From the IMG/VR virus record IMGVR_UViG_3300030406_001057, positions 2,189 through 50,441 of that record: a DNA stretch of 48,253 bases. One strand, given 5' to 3'. The stretch is from a virus. The position numbers were made by a program, and so were the translations under genes. Below are positions 16,357 to 24,942 of this stretch, piece after piece (position 1 is the first letter of the stretch; the number at the start of each line of letters is the position of its first letter). Below the pieces are notes generated by a model. That model had not been told where the DNA came from and made no database searches. It saw only the letters and a list, made by a program, of their open reading frames with translations.

Positions 16357-17358
16357 ATGTTAATTGATGAGGAATACATCGGACTAGTATCTTTCCGATT
16401 ATCTCATTTCGCCAAGAAGCGTAAGCACGTTTGGAATTTTAGGTGCCCCTATTGTGGTGACTCACAGAAGCATAAGAACAAAGCAAGGGGATATATTTTC
16501 AGAATTAAAAACGACTATGTGTACAAATGCCACAACTGTGGTATAGGAAGAACACTGTCTAATTTTTTAAAGGATCAAGACCCAATACTTCATGATCGTT
16601 ACATCATGGAGAAGTTTCGAGACTCTAAATCTAAGACTGGAAAGGGTTCTTTTACACCCAATCCTAAGTTCAATTTTCCAAAACCAATTTTTGCAAAAAA
16701 GGATACAAAAAATATTGATCTTGAGCAAATTTCTGAACTAAATAGTTCTCACCCAGCACGTATCTATCTTGAAAAAAGAGGCATCAAAAAACTAGAACAT
16801 TTCTACTATTGTCCTAAGTTTAAGGAATGGACAAATCAGCAAAAGAAAACATTTGATACTCTAAGACAAGATAGTGACCGTATAATCATCCCATTTAAGG
16901 ACAAGGAAGGAAAACTCTTCGGATACCAAGGCAGATCGCTAGCCCCTACGGCAAAACTAAGATACATCACGATCATGTTGGACGAAGACAAACCTAAACT
17001 GTTCGGATTAAACACAGTAAAACATAATGAACCCATTTATATCGTCGAAGGACCCTTCGACTCAACGTTCCTGGAAAACTCGGTTGCTATGGCTGGGTCC
17101 GATCTTGATCCTAGGTCGTTTGGTTGGAGCGATTATATTTGGGTTTATGATAACGAACCTCGTAACAGAGAAATCGTCAGTAAAATCTCCACCGCCGTCG
17201 ATAGAGGAGATAAGGTAGTCATCTGGTCAAATAACATACAAGAGAAAGATATCAATGATATGGTTCTCGCTGGACATGACGTGCAAAAAATGGTAGAATC
17301 TAATGTCTATCAAGGATTAGAAGCAAAATTAAAATTAAACCACTGGAAAAAAGTATGA
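16357..17358 (+). CDS. 61: DNA primase (gp61)
   Basis: Makes RNA primers for lagging-strand synthesis together with gp41. Residues 1-70 carry a zinc-binding domain with CPYCGDSQKHKNKARGY and CHNCG (four Cys). The core has YGYQGRSL-type primase sequence (KLFGYQGRSLAPTAKLRY), followed by the TOPRIM signature IYIVEGPFDS with Glu, and AMAGSDLDP. At 333 residues it is close to T4 gp61. It overlaps nrdA by 4 bases. Confidence 0.95.
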   Translation: MLIDEEYIGLVSFRLSHFAKKRKHVWNFRCPYCGDSQKHKNKARGYIFRIKNDYVYKCHNCGIGRTLSNFLKDQDPILHDRYIMEKFRDSKSKTGKGSFTPNPKFNFPKPIFAKKDTKNIDLEQISELNSSHPARIYLEKRGIKKLEHFYYCPKFKEWTNQQKKTFDTLRQDSDRIIIPFKDKEGKLFGYQGRSLAPTAKLRYITIMLDEDKPKLFGLNTVKHNEPIYIVEGPFDSTFLENSVAMAGSDLDPRSFGWSDYIWVYDNEPRNREIVSKISTAVDRGDKVVIWSNNIQEKDINDMVLAGHDVQKMVESNVYQGLEAKLKLNHWKKV

Positions 17359-19670
17359 GCAACGGTCACGGTACACAAGTCAAGAAACGTAATGGTTCTG
17401 TTGAACAGTTAAATTTAGAAAAAATTCATAAAGTAGTAGAAGAGGCATGTGAAGGTCTCGGTGGAGGAGTAAGTTCTTCTCAAGTAGAAATGAATTCTGG
17501 TATCCAGTTATACGATGGTATTACAACTGATGAAATCCAAGAAATTCTTATCAGATCTGCTAGTGACTTGATTAGTTTAGAAACTCCTAACTATCAATTT
17601 GTTGCCGCTAGGTTGCTCCTGTATGGACTTAAGAAACAAGTCTTTGCTGATGTGTGGGCAAATGGTCATCCACCTGTTTTAGAGCATGTGAGACGTTGTG
17701 TAGAGCGTGGTGTGTATGACGAAGGAATTATTGATAAGTACAACACATCTGAGTGGGAAACGATCGAAAGTTTTGTCGATCATGAGAGAGATTATTTGTT
17801 TACATATGCAGGTATTAGACAAGTAGCGGATAAATATCTTGTACAAGATCGTAGCAGTGGGGAGGTCTATGAGACTCCTCAGTTCATGTACATAATGATT
17901 GCTACAACACTATTCCAAGACTATCCAAAGGACACGAGGTTAGACTATGTACGAAGATACTACGAAGCGACGAGTAGACACAAAATCAACATCCCCACCC
18001 CCATCATGGCAGGAGTTCGCACCCCTCTTCGGCAGTTTGCGTCTTGTGTTTTGGTTGACTGTGACGACACCTTGGATAGTATTTTTACTTCTGATATGGC
18101 CATTGGTCGTTATGTCGCACAAAGGGCTGGGATTGGTATCAACGCAGGTAGGATCCGTGGGATCAACGCTAAAATCAGGGGCGGCGAAGTTCAACACACA
18201 GGTGTTGTACCGTTCCTCAAAAAGTTTGAAGCAACTGTCCGATGTTGCACTCAAAACGGCATTAGAGGTGGATCAGCGACTGTCCACTTCCCCATTTGGC
18301 ACCAAGAAATAGAGGATATTATTGTCCTCAAGAACAATAAAGGTACAGAAGATAATAGGGTAAGGAAACTTGACTACTCAATTCAAACATCAAAGATCTT
18401 CTATGAAAGATTCATCGAAGATTCTAACATCACCCTATTCTCACCTCACGATGTCCCAGGTCTGTACGATGCTTTTGGGACTGACGAGTTTGATGATCTC
18501 TATACACGTTATGAATCTGACGAGACTATTCCGAAGAAAACTGTCCGTGCTCAAGCACTTATTCTGGACATCTTAAAAGAACGTGCAGAGACTGGTCGTT
18601 TGTATCTAATGAACATCGACCATTGTAATACTCACTCCTCATTTAAAGACAAAGTGAACATGAGTAATCTGTGTCAAGAAATTACCTTGCCTACAGATCC
18701 TCTACAACACATTGATGGAGAGGGTGAAATCGCATTATGTATCCTGTCTGCTATCAACGTAGGCAAAATCAATAAGTTAGATGAACTTGAAAATCTCTGT
18801 GACCTATCTGTTCGAGGTCTAGAGGAACTTATTGACTATCAGAATTACCCAGTAGAGGCAGCAAAAATTAGTACGCTTGCACGTCGCTCCTTGGGTGTTG
18901 GATTTATCGGACTTGCACACTACCTAGCAAAGAACGGTTACAAATATGACGATCCTGCCGCATGGAAAGCAGTCCACGACTTGTCTGAAGCTTTCCAGTA
19001 CTATCTCCTTAAGTCAAGTAACGCAATCGCCCAAGAAAAGGGTGCATGTGAATACTTTAATCGCACCAAGTATGCAGATGGTATCTTACCAATCGACACA
19101 TACAAGCGAGACATTGATGAGTTCTGCGGTGAGGAGTTGAATTATGATTGGGATGGTCTTAGGTATGATATCGCAACCTATGGACTCAGGCACAGCACTT
19201 TGTCCGCACAAATGCCATCGGAGAGCAGTTCCGTTGTGTCTAATGCAACAAACGGAATCGAACCACCCCGTGCCTTTTTGTCCACTAAGAAGTCCAAGAA
19301 AGGACCTCTTAAGCAAATTGTCCCTCAGTACTATGCGTACAAGAATAACTACACTCTTCTCTGGGAAATGAAGGGTAATGATGGTTACATCAAAGTTGTT
19401 GCTGCTATGCAGAAATTCTTTGACCAAGCAATTTCTGGTAACTGGAGCTACAACCCAGAAAATTATGATAACAATGAGGTACCAGTGTCTTTGATGGCGC
19501 AGGACTTCCTAACCACATACAAATATGGTTGGAAAACTTCTTACTACCAGAATACATATGATGTCAAGACTGATCTTTCTGAAGAAGAAGAAAAGAAACA
19601 AGGTTTAGAGAACCTATTAAACGATATCTTTGCAGAACAGGAGGAAGATTGTGACAGTTGCAAAATTTAG
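17355..19670 (+). CDS. nrdA: ribonucleotide reductase class Ia, large subunit
   Basis: Converts ribonucleoside diphosphates to deoxyribonucleotides together with NrdB. Seven hundred and seventy-one residues. An N-terminal ATP-cone (VKKRNGSVEQLNLEKIH) is followed by the catalytic barrel with QFASCVLVDC (redox Cys), GIRGGSATVHFPIWH, MSNLCQEITLPT (radical Cys and Glu), EIALCILSAINVG (second redox Cys) and SAQMPSESSSVVSNATNG. The C-terminus DCDSCKI is the mobile redox pair that is re-reduced by thioredoxin or glutaredoxin. All key residues are present. Confidence 0.97.
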   Translation: MSNGHGTQVKKRNGSVEQLNLEKIHKVVEEACEGLGGGVSSSQVEMNSGIQLYDGITTDEIQEILIRSASDLISLETPNYQFVAARLLLYGLKKQVFADVWANGHPPVLEHVRRCVERGVYDEGIIDKYNTSEWETIESFVDHERDYLFTYAGIRQVADKYLVQDRSSGEVYETPQFMYIMIATTLFQDYPKDTRLDYVRRYYEATSRHKINIPTPIMAGVRTPLRQFASCVLVDCDDTLDSIFTSDMAIGRYVAQRAGIGINAGRIRGINAKIRGGEVQHTGVVPFLKKFEATVRCCTQNGIRGGSATVHFPIWHQEIEDIIVLKNNKGTEDNRVRKLDYSIQTSKIFYERFIEDSNITLFSPHDVPGLYDAFGTDEFDDLYTRYESDETIPKKTVRAQALILDILKERAETGRLYLMNIDHCNTHSSFKDKVNMSNLCQEITLPTDPLQHIDGEGEIALCILSAINVGKINKLDELENLCDLSVRGLEELIDYQNYPVEAAKISTLARRSLGVGFIGLAHYLAKNGYKYDDPAAWKAVHDLSEAFQYYLLKSSNAIAQEKGACEYFNRTKYADGILPIDTYKRDIDEFCGEELNYDWDGLRYDIATYGLRHSTLSAQMPSESSSVVSNATNGIEPPRAFLSTKKSKKGPLKQIVPQYYAYKNNYTLLWEMKGNDGYIKVVAAMQKFFDQAISGNWSYNPENYDNNEVPVSLMAQDFLTTYKYGWKTSYYQNTYDVKTDLSEEEEKKQGLENLLNDIFAEQEEDCDSCKI

Positions 19671-19686
19671 AACCAACGGAGAACCA

Positions 19687-20838
19687 ATGCGTACTAAAGT
19701 TAAAGGAATGACTGTGTTTAACACAGACATTGTTGATAACACAAAACAAAAAATGTTTTTTGGACCTCCCCTTGGTGTCCAACGTTATGATAAATTTAAG
19801 TACCCTATCTTCGATAGATTAACACAGACTCAGTTGGGTTATTTTTGGCGTCCAGAAGAGGTATCTCTTCAAAAAGATCGTGCGGACTATCAAACTCTAA
19901 ATGATGCACAGAAACACATATTTACTAGCAATCTCAAGTATCAGATCCTCCTTGACTCTGTACAAGGGCGTGGTCCTGGGATGGCTTTTAGTCCTTTCTG
20001 CTCACTACCTGAGTTAGAAGGGTGCATGAACATATGGCAGACTATGGAGATGATTCATAGTAGATCATACACTCACATTATTAAGAACGTATACCCTGAT
20101 CCATCAGAGGTCTTTGATACTATTCTAGATGATGAAAAGATTTTACAGAGAGCAAAGTCTGTTACAGCAGCATATGATAATTTCTTACAGGCAGCAAATG
20201 AATATGGGTCTGGAAGAATGTGGGAACACAATCTAACTGGAGTACCACTAGCACAAAATGAACTATATGAACTCAAAAGAAAACTATACAGAGCGATTGC
20301 GAATGTCTACATCCTTGAAGGAGTTAGATTTTACGTATCGTTTGCATGTTCTTTCGCCTTCGGCGAACTTAAACTCTTGGAAGGATCTGCTAAGATCATC
20401 GGACTCATTGCTAGAGACGAATCACAGCACATGACTGTGACTCAGAATATTATTAAGAACTGGCAGAAGGGTGATGATGCAGATATGCAACAAATAGTTG
20501 CGGAAGAAGAGGAAAACGTGTATAATATGTTTAGAGAGTGCGTAGAAGAAGAAAAGTCTTGGGCAAATTACTTGTTCAAAGATGGATCTATCATCGGTTT
20601 AAACGACAAACTACTCTCTAAGTACGTAGAATGGACTGCTAACCGCCGTCTAAAATCTATTGGACTAAATCCTATCTTCGATGCTCCAATCGCTAACAAT
20701 CCGCTTCCATGGACAGCACACTGGTTGTCTTCTAAAGGACTACAAGTAGCACCACAAGAAACAGAAGTAGAATCTTACATGATAGGTAGTATTAAACAAG
20801 ACGTAAAGAAAGATACGTTTTCTAATTTTAAATTATGA
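19687..20838 (+). CDS. nrdB: ribonucleotide reductase class Ia, small subunit
   Basis: Carries the diiron-tyrosyl radical cofactor for NrdA. Iron-ligand segments: LPELEGCMNIW, then EMIHSRSYTH, and later ARDESQHMTV. The C-terminus ends FSNFKL, the tail that docks on NrdA. I place the start at the ATG 19687, with GGAG 5 bases before it. A GTG at 19651 has a stronger AGGAGG site and overlaps nrdA. Most cyanophage relatives as I remember them begin near the later MTVFNTD (ATG at 19708). The true start is therefore uncertain by up to 20 residues. Confidence 0.95.
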   Translation: MRTKVKGMTVFNTDIVDNTKQKMFFGPPLGVQRYDKFKYPIFDRLTQTQLGYFWRPEEVSLQKDRADYQTLNDAQKHIFTSNLKYQILLDSVQGRGPGMAFSPFCSLPELEGCMNIWQTMEMIHSRSYTHIIKNVYPDPSEVFDTILDDEKILQRAKSVTAAYDNFLQAANEYGSGRMWEHNLTGVPLAQNELYELKRKLYRAIANVYILEGVRFYVSFACSFAFGELKLLEGSAKIIGLIARDESQHMTVTQNIIKNWQKGDDADMQQIVAEEEENVYNMFRECVEEEKSWANYLFKDGSIIGLNDKLLSKYVEWTANRRLKSIGLNPIFDAPIANNPLPWTAHWLSSKGLQVAPQETEVESYMIGSIKQDVKKDTFSNFKL

Positions 20839-21788
20839 TCAAAATTTTGAGAGAAAGGGTTGAAAACCTTTCAAATTATGATGACGAATACGATGTTGTA
20901 TATCTCGATCCTCCCTTCGGATTGGATCGAGAATTTTTTATGTTTGAAAAGGATAAAAAGGTAGCATTTGATGATAAATGGGAGTCAACAGACGCATATA
21001 TTGAGTGGTATGCATCTGTAATTCAAGATTGTTTTGCTGCACTCAAACCTAATGGTTGGTTGTATGCTCACAACAACTTTGATTCTAATGCTTTAGTCTT
21101 AGGTGATGTTACAAAAGACATTAGATCTAAGTTTTATACAAATATTTCTTGGAAACGTTCTGGACCTAAGAACAACATCCGTAAGGGGTGGGGTAACATA
21201 GTAGATTCTATTCTTGTATTCAAAAAAGGTGATCCATACTTCAATGTAGAGTATCAACCACTAGATGAAACCTATGCTAAGAACTCTTTTAAGAACAAAG
21301 ATGATAAAGGATTCTATGCACTAGGTAAGTTGACTGGAGAGAAGTCTCGTATTGGTCACATGTACGAATACAACGGGTATAATCCTCAGTATGGGTGGAG
21401 ATTTGCTGAAGATAAAACTAAAACTTTACACGAGCAAAATCTTATTCACTGGGGTGCTAATCTTCCATACAAAAAGATCTATCTAGACGAGTCTAAAGGG
21501 TCTCCAATTCAAAATTTCTGGGATGATATACATTTCATCTCACGTTCTGAAAAGAACAAGCGTAAATATCCAACACAAAAACCAGTCAAGTTACTTGAAC
21601 GTATTGTGAGGACATCATGCCCTCCTGATGGTAAAGTTTTAGACCCTTTCTGTGGGTCAGGAACTACTGCTCTTGCATGTTATAATCTAGGACGTGATTG
21701 TACCACCATGGATATCTCTAAAGACTCAATTAAGATCGCTACTGAGGCATTAATTGATGCTGGATGTGATATCAATACTGAAGAATGA
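20835..21788 (+). CDS. DNA methyltransferase, N4-cytosine/N6-adenine type (beta class)
   Basis: A 317-residue SAM-dependent DNA methylase. The catalytic motif YLDPPFGLD is near residues 23-31. The SAM-binding motif VLDPFCGSGTTALA is near residues 270-283, preceded by YPTQKPVKLLERIV. The order catalytic motif first, SAM motif last is that of beta-class methylases. No partner restriction enzyme lies next to it, so protection of phage DNA from host restriction, or a regulatory mark, is more likely than a full restriction system. It overlaps nrdB and the next gene by 4 bases each. Confidence 0.9.
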   Translation: MIKILRERVENLSNYDDEYDVVYLDPPFGLDREFFMFEKDKKVAFDDKWESTDAYIEWYASVIQDCFAALKPNGWLYAHNNFDSNALVLGDVTKDIRSKFYTNISWKRSGPKNNIRKGWGNIVDSILVFKKGDPYFNVEYQPLDETYAKNSFKNKDDKGFYALGKLTGEKSRIGHMYEYNGYNPQYGWRFAEDKTKTLHEQNLIHWGANLPYKKIYLDESKGSPIQNFWDDIHFISRSEKNKRKYPTQKPVKLLERIVRTSCPPDGKVLDPFCGSGTTALACYNLGRDCTTMDISKDSIKIATEALIDAGCDINTEE

Positions 21789-22393
21789 TTGATAAGATCA
21801 AACAATATACAGATGATATAGGAGATGTGTATGGATCTGAGGATCTTTGTATACATTTGTATTCTTGGGTGAAGATGCTAAAACCTAGACAGATAATAGA
21901 ATTTGGTACTGGTCTAGGTGCATCTACATTGTGGATGAATCAGGCAATAAAAGAAAATGGTGGTGGTATCTTACATACCATTGATGATGGAAGTAATTTT
22001 GTTGAAGCAGCAGAAATTGTAGGTTTATCACAACGTTCTTATGAAAATTATATTGTAGACTTATACAATAAATTTGATATTCAAGATGGTGTTACCTTTT
22101 ATAGATGTATTGTTGAAGATTTTTATACTGAGGTTGGTAAACATTTAGAACCAGAGAGTGTTGATATGATTTTCTCTGATTATAATCATCATCCTAAGAC
22201 AATAGAAGACATGTTTAACAAGTATCTACCATCATTATCAAGAGGTAGTATGGTCTTCATAGACAGTGCTCCTAGTAAACGTCAGTCTATGGAAATGATA
22301 GAAGACATTTGTTCATACCATGGGTTTAATTACTACAACATCTATGAAAATAAAGACTCACCACAGGCAAGCACCTGTTGTATACAACTATAA
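21785..22393 (+). CDS. class I SAM methyltransferase-like protein
   Basis: Two hundred and two residues with a Rossmann-type SAM site: QIIEFGTGLGASTLWM (motif I, about residues 37-52), GILHTIDDG (acidic end of strand 2), VDMIFSDYNHHP (motif IV position) and a SMVFIDSAP strand. It resembles the O-methyltransferase/Methyltransf_24 type more than DNA methylases. The substrate is unknown. It is co-translated with the DNA methylase. The acidic segment usually involved in metal binding is only partly visible. Confidence 0.78.
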   Translation: MIDKIKQYTDDIGDVYGSEDLCIHLYSWVKMLKPRQIIEFGTGLGASTLWMNQAIKENGGGILHTIDDGSNFVEAAEIVGLSQRSYENYIVDLYNKFDIQDGVTFYRCIVEDFYTEVGKHLEPESVDMIFSDYNHHPKTIEDMFNKYLPSLSRGSMVFIDSAPSKRQSMEMIEDICSYHGFNYYNIYENKDSPQASTCCIQL

Positions 22394-22419
22394 ATATAGG
22401 AGAGTAATATTATGATCAA

Positions 22420-22857
22420 GTGGTTAAGGAACGAGTTTACGAAAACCCCTGGATATATGAGGGTAAACCTTTCACTTCTGACGACATTGGCGATTTCTTC
22501 GGTTACGTCTACGTCATTACTAATAAGTCAACAGGCAAAAAGTACATCGGTAGAAAGTATTTCATGCAGAAGAGGAAACCCAGAGGTGGAAAGCGTAGAG
22601 TTACAAGTGAATCAGACTGGAAGAGATATTATGGATCGTGCCCCGAACTCAAATTGGACATCAAAGAGATGGGAAGAGATTCGTTTACCAGAGAGATAAA
22701 ATCTTTACATAAAACTCTAGGTAAAACAAATTACGAAGAGACGAGACAATTATTTTTAAACAATGTGTTAACTGAGGCACTTGACGACGGGTCGCCAATG
22801 TACTATAATAGCAACATCCTTGGACGGTACTACAGGAAAGACTATTTTGAATCATGA
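22420..22857 (+). CDS. GIY-YIG domain protein, start uncertain
   Basis: About 145 residues. FGYVYVITNKSTGKKYIGRKYF (roughly 27-48) matches the GIY-YIG nuclease core, and RRVTSESDWKRYYGSC follows with the conserved Arg-containing helix region. The family is common in cyanophages beside metabolic genes and may be a repair or recombination nuclease. The only start in this frame is a GTG at 22420; the frame is closed by a stop at 22405. The good AGGAGAG site at 22398 is spaced for the ATG at 22412, which lies in a different frame. Either the GTG is used with a long spacer or a small indel altered the start. Confidence 0.78.
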   Translation: MVKERVYENPWIYEGKPFTSDDIGDFFGYVYVITNKSTGKKYIGRKYFMQKRKPRGGKRRVTSESDWKRYYGSCPELKLDIKEMGRDSFTREIKSLHKTLGKTNYEETRQLFLNNVLTEALDDGSPMYYNSNILGRYYRKDYFES

Positions 22858-23039
22858 AGTATCATTTGTACGATGAAAACTATACTCATAAAGGAACCTT
22901 CCGATCAATCATAGAAATGAGAAATTTTCTATGTGAAAGGAAGTATGATAATGATGATAGAACATATATGGATGATACATTTGATTACATAAAATCTATC
23001 GGATGGCACTGGGATGTAGAAGAACTTCAAATTAAATAA
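22854..23039 (+). CDS. small hypothetical protein
   Basis: Sixty-one residues, overlapping the GIY-YIG gene by 4 bases (ATGA). Sequence: MKYHLYDENYTHKGTFRSI, a helical EMRNFLCERKYDND, then IGWHWDVEELQIK. Tyr- and Asp-rich and soluble. Function unknown. Confidence 0.65.
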   Translation: MKYHLYDENYTHKGTFRSIIEMRNFLCERKYDNDDRTYMDDTFDYIKSIGWHWDVEELQIK

Positions 23040-23041
23040 AC

Positions 23042-23722
23042 ATGAAACTTTTTATTGACTCTGCTGATACACAAGAGATCATATCTAGATTTGAAACAGG
23101 ATTGATTGATGGAGTAACCACTAACCCATCTCTCATAAAAAAATCAGGAAAAGATCCTGAGGATGTATACCAAGAACTAATTGATGCAGGTGTTCCTGAT
23201 ATCAGTATGGAAGTTGTTGGTTCTGTTGAAGAAATGTTCAAAGAAGGTATGCGTTTGTTTGAAAAATTTGGTGAACAAGCAACTATTAAAGTTCCCTGTG
23301 ATCCAGATGGTCTTGCAGTTTGTAGAGATCTTGGAATTAATACTGATTGTGAGGCTAAGGTAAATGTTACCCTTATCTTTAGTGTATCTCAGGCAATCCT
23401 AGCAGTAAAAGCAGGTGCTAAATACTTATCTCCATTCGTAGGTCGTGTAGATGATCAGAGATTTGGTGGATGTAATCTAATCAGGAGAATTAGAGAGGTT
23501 CTTCCACTACATATATGTGCTCAATATAATAATCCTGAGATTTTATCTGCATCTATTAGATCAGTAGGAGATGTAGAACATTCATTTGCACAAGGTGCTG
23601 ATATAGTTACTATGCCTTCTAAGATCTTTGATGGTATGTACAAACATGTACTAACTGATGTAGGTCTAGATATTTTCCAGAAAGATTTTGAAGAAACTCA
23701 AAAACTTATAAACAATGGTTGA
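23042..23722 (+). CDS. talC: transaldolase-like protein TalC
   Basis: An auxiliary metabolic gene common in cyanophages. Transaldolase moves a dihydroxyacetone unit between sugar phosphates and would push carbon through the pentose phosphate pathway to supply NADPH and ribose for phage DNA. The 226-residue TIM-barrel is of the short TalC/fructose-6-phosphate aldolase type: MKLFIDSADTQEI, DGVTTNPSLIKKSG, TIKVPCDPDG with the Schiff-base Lys83, NVTLIFS, and SPFVGRVDD. It overlaps the next ORF by 8 bases. Confidence 0.96.
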   Translation: MKLFIDSADTQEIISRFETGLIDGVTTNPSLIKKSGKDPEDVYQELIDAGVPDISMEVVGSVEEMFKEGMRLFEKFGEQATIKVPCDPDGLAVCRDLGINTDCEAKVNVTLIFSVSQAILAVKAGAKYLSPFVGRVDDQRFGGCNLIRRIREVLPLHICAQYNNPEILSASIRSVGDVEHSFAQGADIVTMPSKIFDGMYKHVLTDVGLDIFQKDFEETQKLINNG

Positions 23723-23921
23723 AATAACTGAAGAAGAATTACAAAAAAACTACGATAATTACATTGAAAAATGTGAGCAAGGCGAGTCTTTTTTGATTGT
23801 TAAAAAAGATGGTAGAAAAGTTATGATGGTTCCTGCTAAAGACTTTGAAGATATTAAATCTTGTGTTAGTATGGACTTAGATGAATATGATTATCTAAGA
23901 GATCATGACGACGCTACGTAA
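23715..23921 (+). CDS. Phd/YefM-like small protein
   Basis: Sixty-eight residues that read like the N-terminal fold of Phd/YefM antitoxins: ITEEELQKNYDNYIEKCEQGESFLIVKKDGRKVMMVPAKDFEDI, that is, helix, Gly turn, two strands ending in a VP-x-x-D/E-(F/Y) segment. The C-terminus is acidic. No toxin gene of the usual small-nuclease type lies beside it; the next gene encodes a membrane protein. It may neutralise a host toxin or act as a DNA-binding repressor. The family assignment is moderately secure, the role is not. Confidence 0.72.
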   Translation: MVEITEEELQKNYDNYIEKCEQGESFLIVKKDGRKVMMVPAKDFEDIKSCVSMDLDEYDYLRDHDDAT

Positions 23922-24249
23922 AAAATACGTAAGACTACTTAGAAAGATACCACCAAGACATTACTGGTCTATCTTTGTGTTCTTATCTCTATACTTTGTT
24001 GTACCATATAGTGAGATCACAGTAACAGTTGCTGCAATTCTCTACTACAAATTTGAAAAAAATATATCTCCTTATATACAGAAAGTAACTAAGATAATTC
24101 CAGACTGGATACGCTTTGGTGGTAGTCTTCTTTTCTTTCTTGTTATGATGAATGATACTCTACTGTATGTTGTTCTAATTACAGCAGCATTTTGGAGTAG
24201 AAAACAAGTGTTGCAAGATGAAAAAGAACGTGCTACAATAAACGAGTAA
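23905..24249 (+). CDS. membrane protein, hypothetical
   Basis: One hundred and fourteen residues with a basic start (MTTLRKKYVRLLRKIPPRHYW) and three or four hydrophobic segments: SIFVFLSLYFVVPY, ITVTVAAILYY, GGSLLFFLVMM and LLYVVLITAAFW. Positively charged N-terminus and loops suggest an inner-membrane protein. It overlaps the Phd-like gene by 17 bases. Function unknown. Confidence 0.7.
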   Translation: MTTLRKKYVRLLRKIPPRHYWSIFVFLSLYFVVPYSEITVTVAAILYYKFEKNISPYIQKVTKIIPDWIRFGGSLLFFLVMMNDTLLYVVLITAAFWSRKQVLQDEKERATINE

Positions 24250-24260
24250 TCACTCACATT

Positions 24261-24500
24261 ATGAAACCAACCGTCTTACTTGAAAGATTTCCCTACCGAT
24301 ATGTACAGGTAGGTTTTTTAAAAACTAACGGTAAACCAGACTACCGCATTCAAAAATGGAACGAATGGACTGAAAGGTACAACGATATGTACCTACTGGA
24401 TAATTCCATACAACTAGACACTGCTATGGAAGATTTTGAATACACCAAGTGGTTAGATCCTGATCCAGAGGTCGCTGCTTATGCACACAATGCTTCATAA
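24261..24500 (+). CDS. small hypothetical protein
   Basis: Seventy-nine residues: MKPTVLLERFPYRYVQVGFL, then KPDYRIQKWNEWTERYNDMYLLD, ending EYTKWLDPDPEVAAYAHNAS. Trp- and Tyr-rich and soluble. A terminator-like hairpin (24292-24319) lies inside codons 11-20. Function unknown. Confidence 0.68.
   Translation: MKPTVLLERFPYRYVQVGFLKTNGKPDYRIQKWNEWTERYNDMYLLDNSIQLDTAMEDFEYTKWLDPDPEVAAYAHNAS
24292..24319 (+). terminator. terminator-like hairpin inside a coding region
   Basis: CCTACC (24292-24297) pairs with GGTAGG (24308-24313) over a 10-base loop and is followed by six T. It lies at the start of the 24261 ORF, so it could attenuate transcription of the distal genes unless ribosomes cover it. 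Confidence 0.5.
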
Positions 24501-24843
24501 AATTATGTCTGAAAAGAACCATCTAGATACAGCAGAAGACTCACTTAGACAGGCAATTATTTCCTGTCTTAATAATAAAAAGGATGAAAACATTAAAGAT
24601 CTTTTCAAAGCATTACAGTTGATAAGAAATGTCAACTCTAAAACTCCTGATATAGATCTTGGTAATATAGATTTTGACTATTCATCTTATCTTGATAGCA
24701 GTCCAATCACATTTGAATCTGACTACATAGCAGGTGCAGATAAAATAGATTTTATTCCAGGTATCCGTCCTGGTAGTGATATGGATTCACTTGATAATGT
24801 ACTTGAATTTAAAACAAAGGATGATGAGTCTCGGAAAGACTAA
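24481..24843 (+). CDS. hypothetical acidic protein
   Basis: One hundred and twenty residues from the ATG at 24481, which has AGAGG upstream and overlaps the previous gene by 20 bases. An ATG at 24505 (MSEKNHLD) would lie just after the previous stop. The first half is helical (EDSLRQAIISCLNN, LFKALQLIRNV), the rest acidic and probably extended (DLGNIDFDYSSYLDSS, then GSDMDSLDNVLEF). Function unknown. It is the last gene before a strong terminator. Confidence 0.68.
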   Translation: MHTMLHKIMSEKNHLDTAEDSLRQAIISCLNNKKDENIKDLFKALQLIRNVNSKTPDIDLGNIDFDYSSYLDSSPITFESDYIAGADKIDFIPGIRPGSDMDSLDNVLEFKTKDDESRKD

Positions 24844-24874
24844 AAACCTGCCCTGGTGGGTCAGCTCATAACTT

Positions 24875-24898
24875 AGGGGTCTAATGACCCCTTTTTTT
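24875..24898 (+). terminator. intrinsic terminator before the fibre region
   Basis: AGGGGTC / GACCCCT with a TAAT loop is followed by a run of seven T. It ends the middle metabolic block. Confidence 0.9.
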
Positions 24899-24907
24899 AT
24901 TGTCTTA

Positions 24908-24915
24908 TATAAATA
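24908..24915 (+). promoter_or_regulatory. late promoter TATAAATA
   Basis: A perfect T4-type late consensus 27 bases upstream of the first large fibre gene at 24943 and just after a terminator. Confidence 0.8.
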
Positions 24916-24942
24916 CCTCGGAAGCACTAGGTAAATAATAGG

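Noticed and set aside
17940-18254. 104-residue minus-strand ORF inside nrdA
   Set aside because: It is a shadow of the strongly conserved nrdA frame and shows no motif or ribosome site.
17947-18312. 121-residue second-frame ORF inside nrdA
   Set aside because: It overlaps the NrdA redox-Cys and glycine-rich core in another frame. Its hydrophobic look follows from the codons of the real gene.
22412-22699. 95-residue ORF overlapping the GIY-YIG gene
   Set aside because: It has a better ribosome site but a random-looking Ser/Thr-rich sequence; the other frame holds the GIY-YIG motif.
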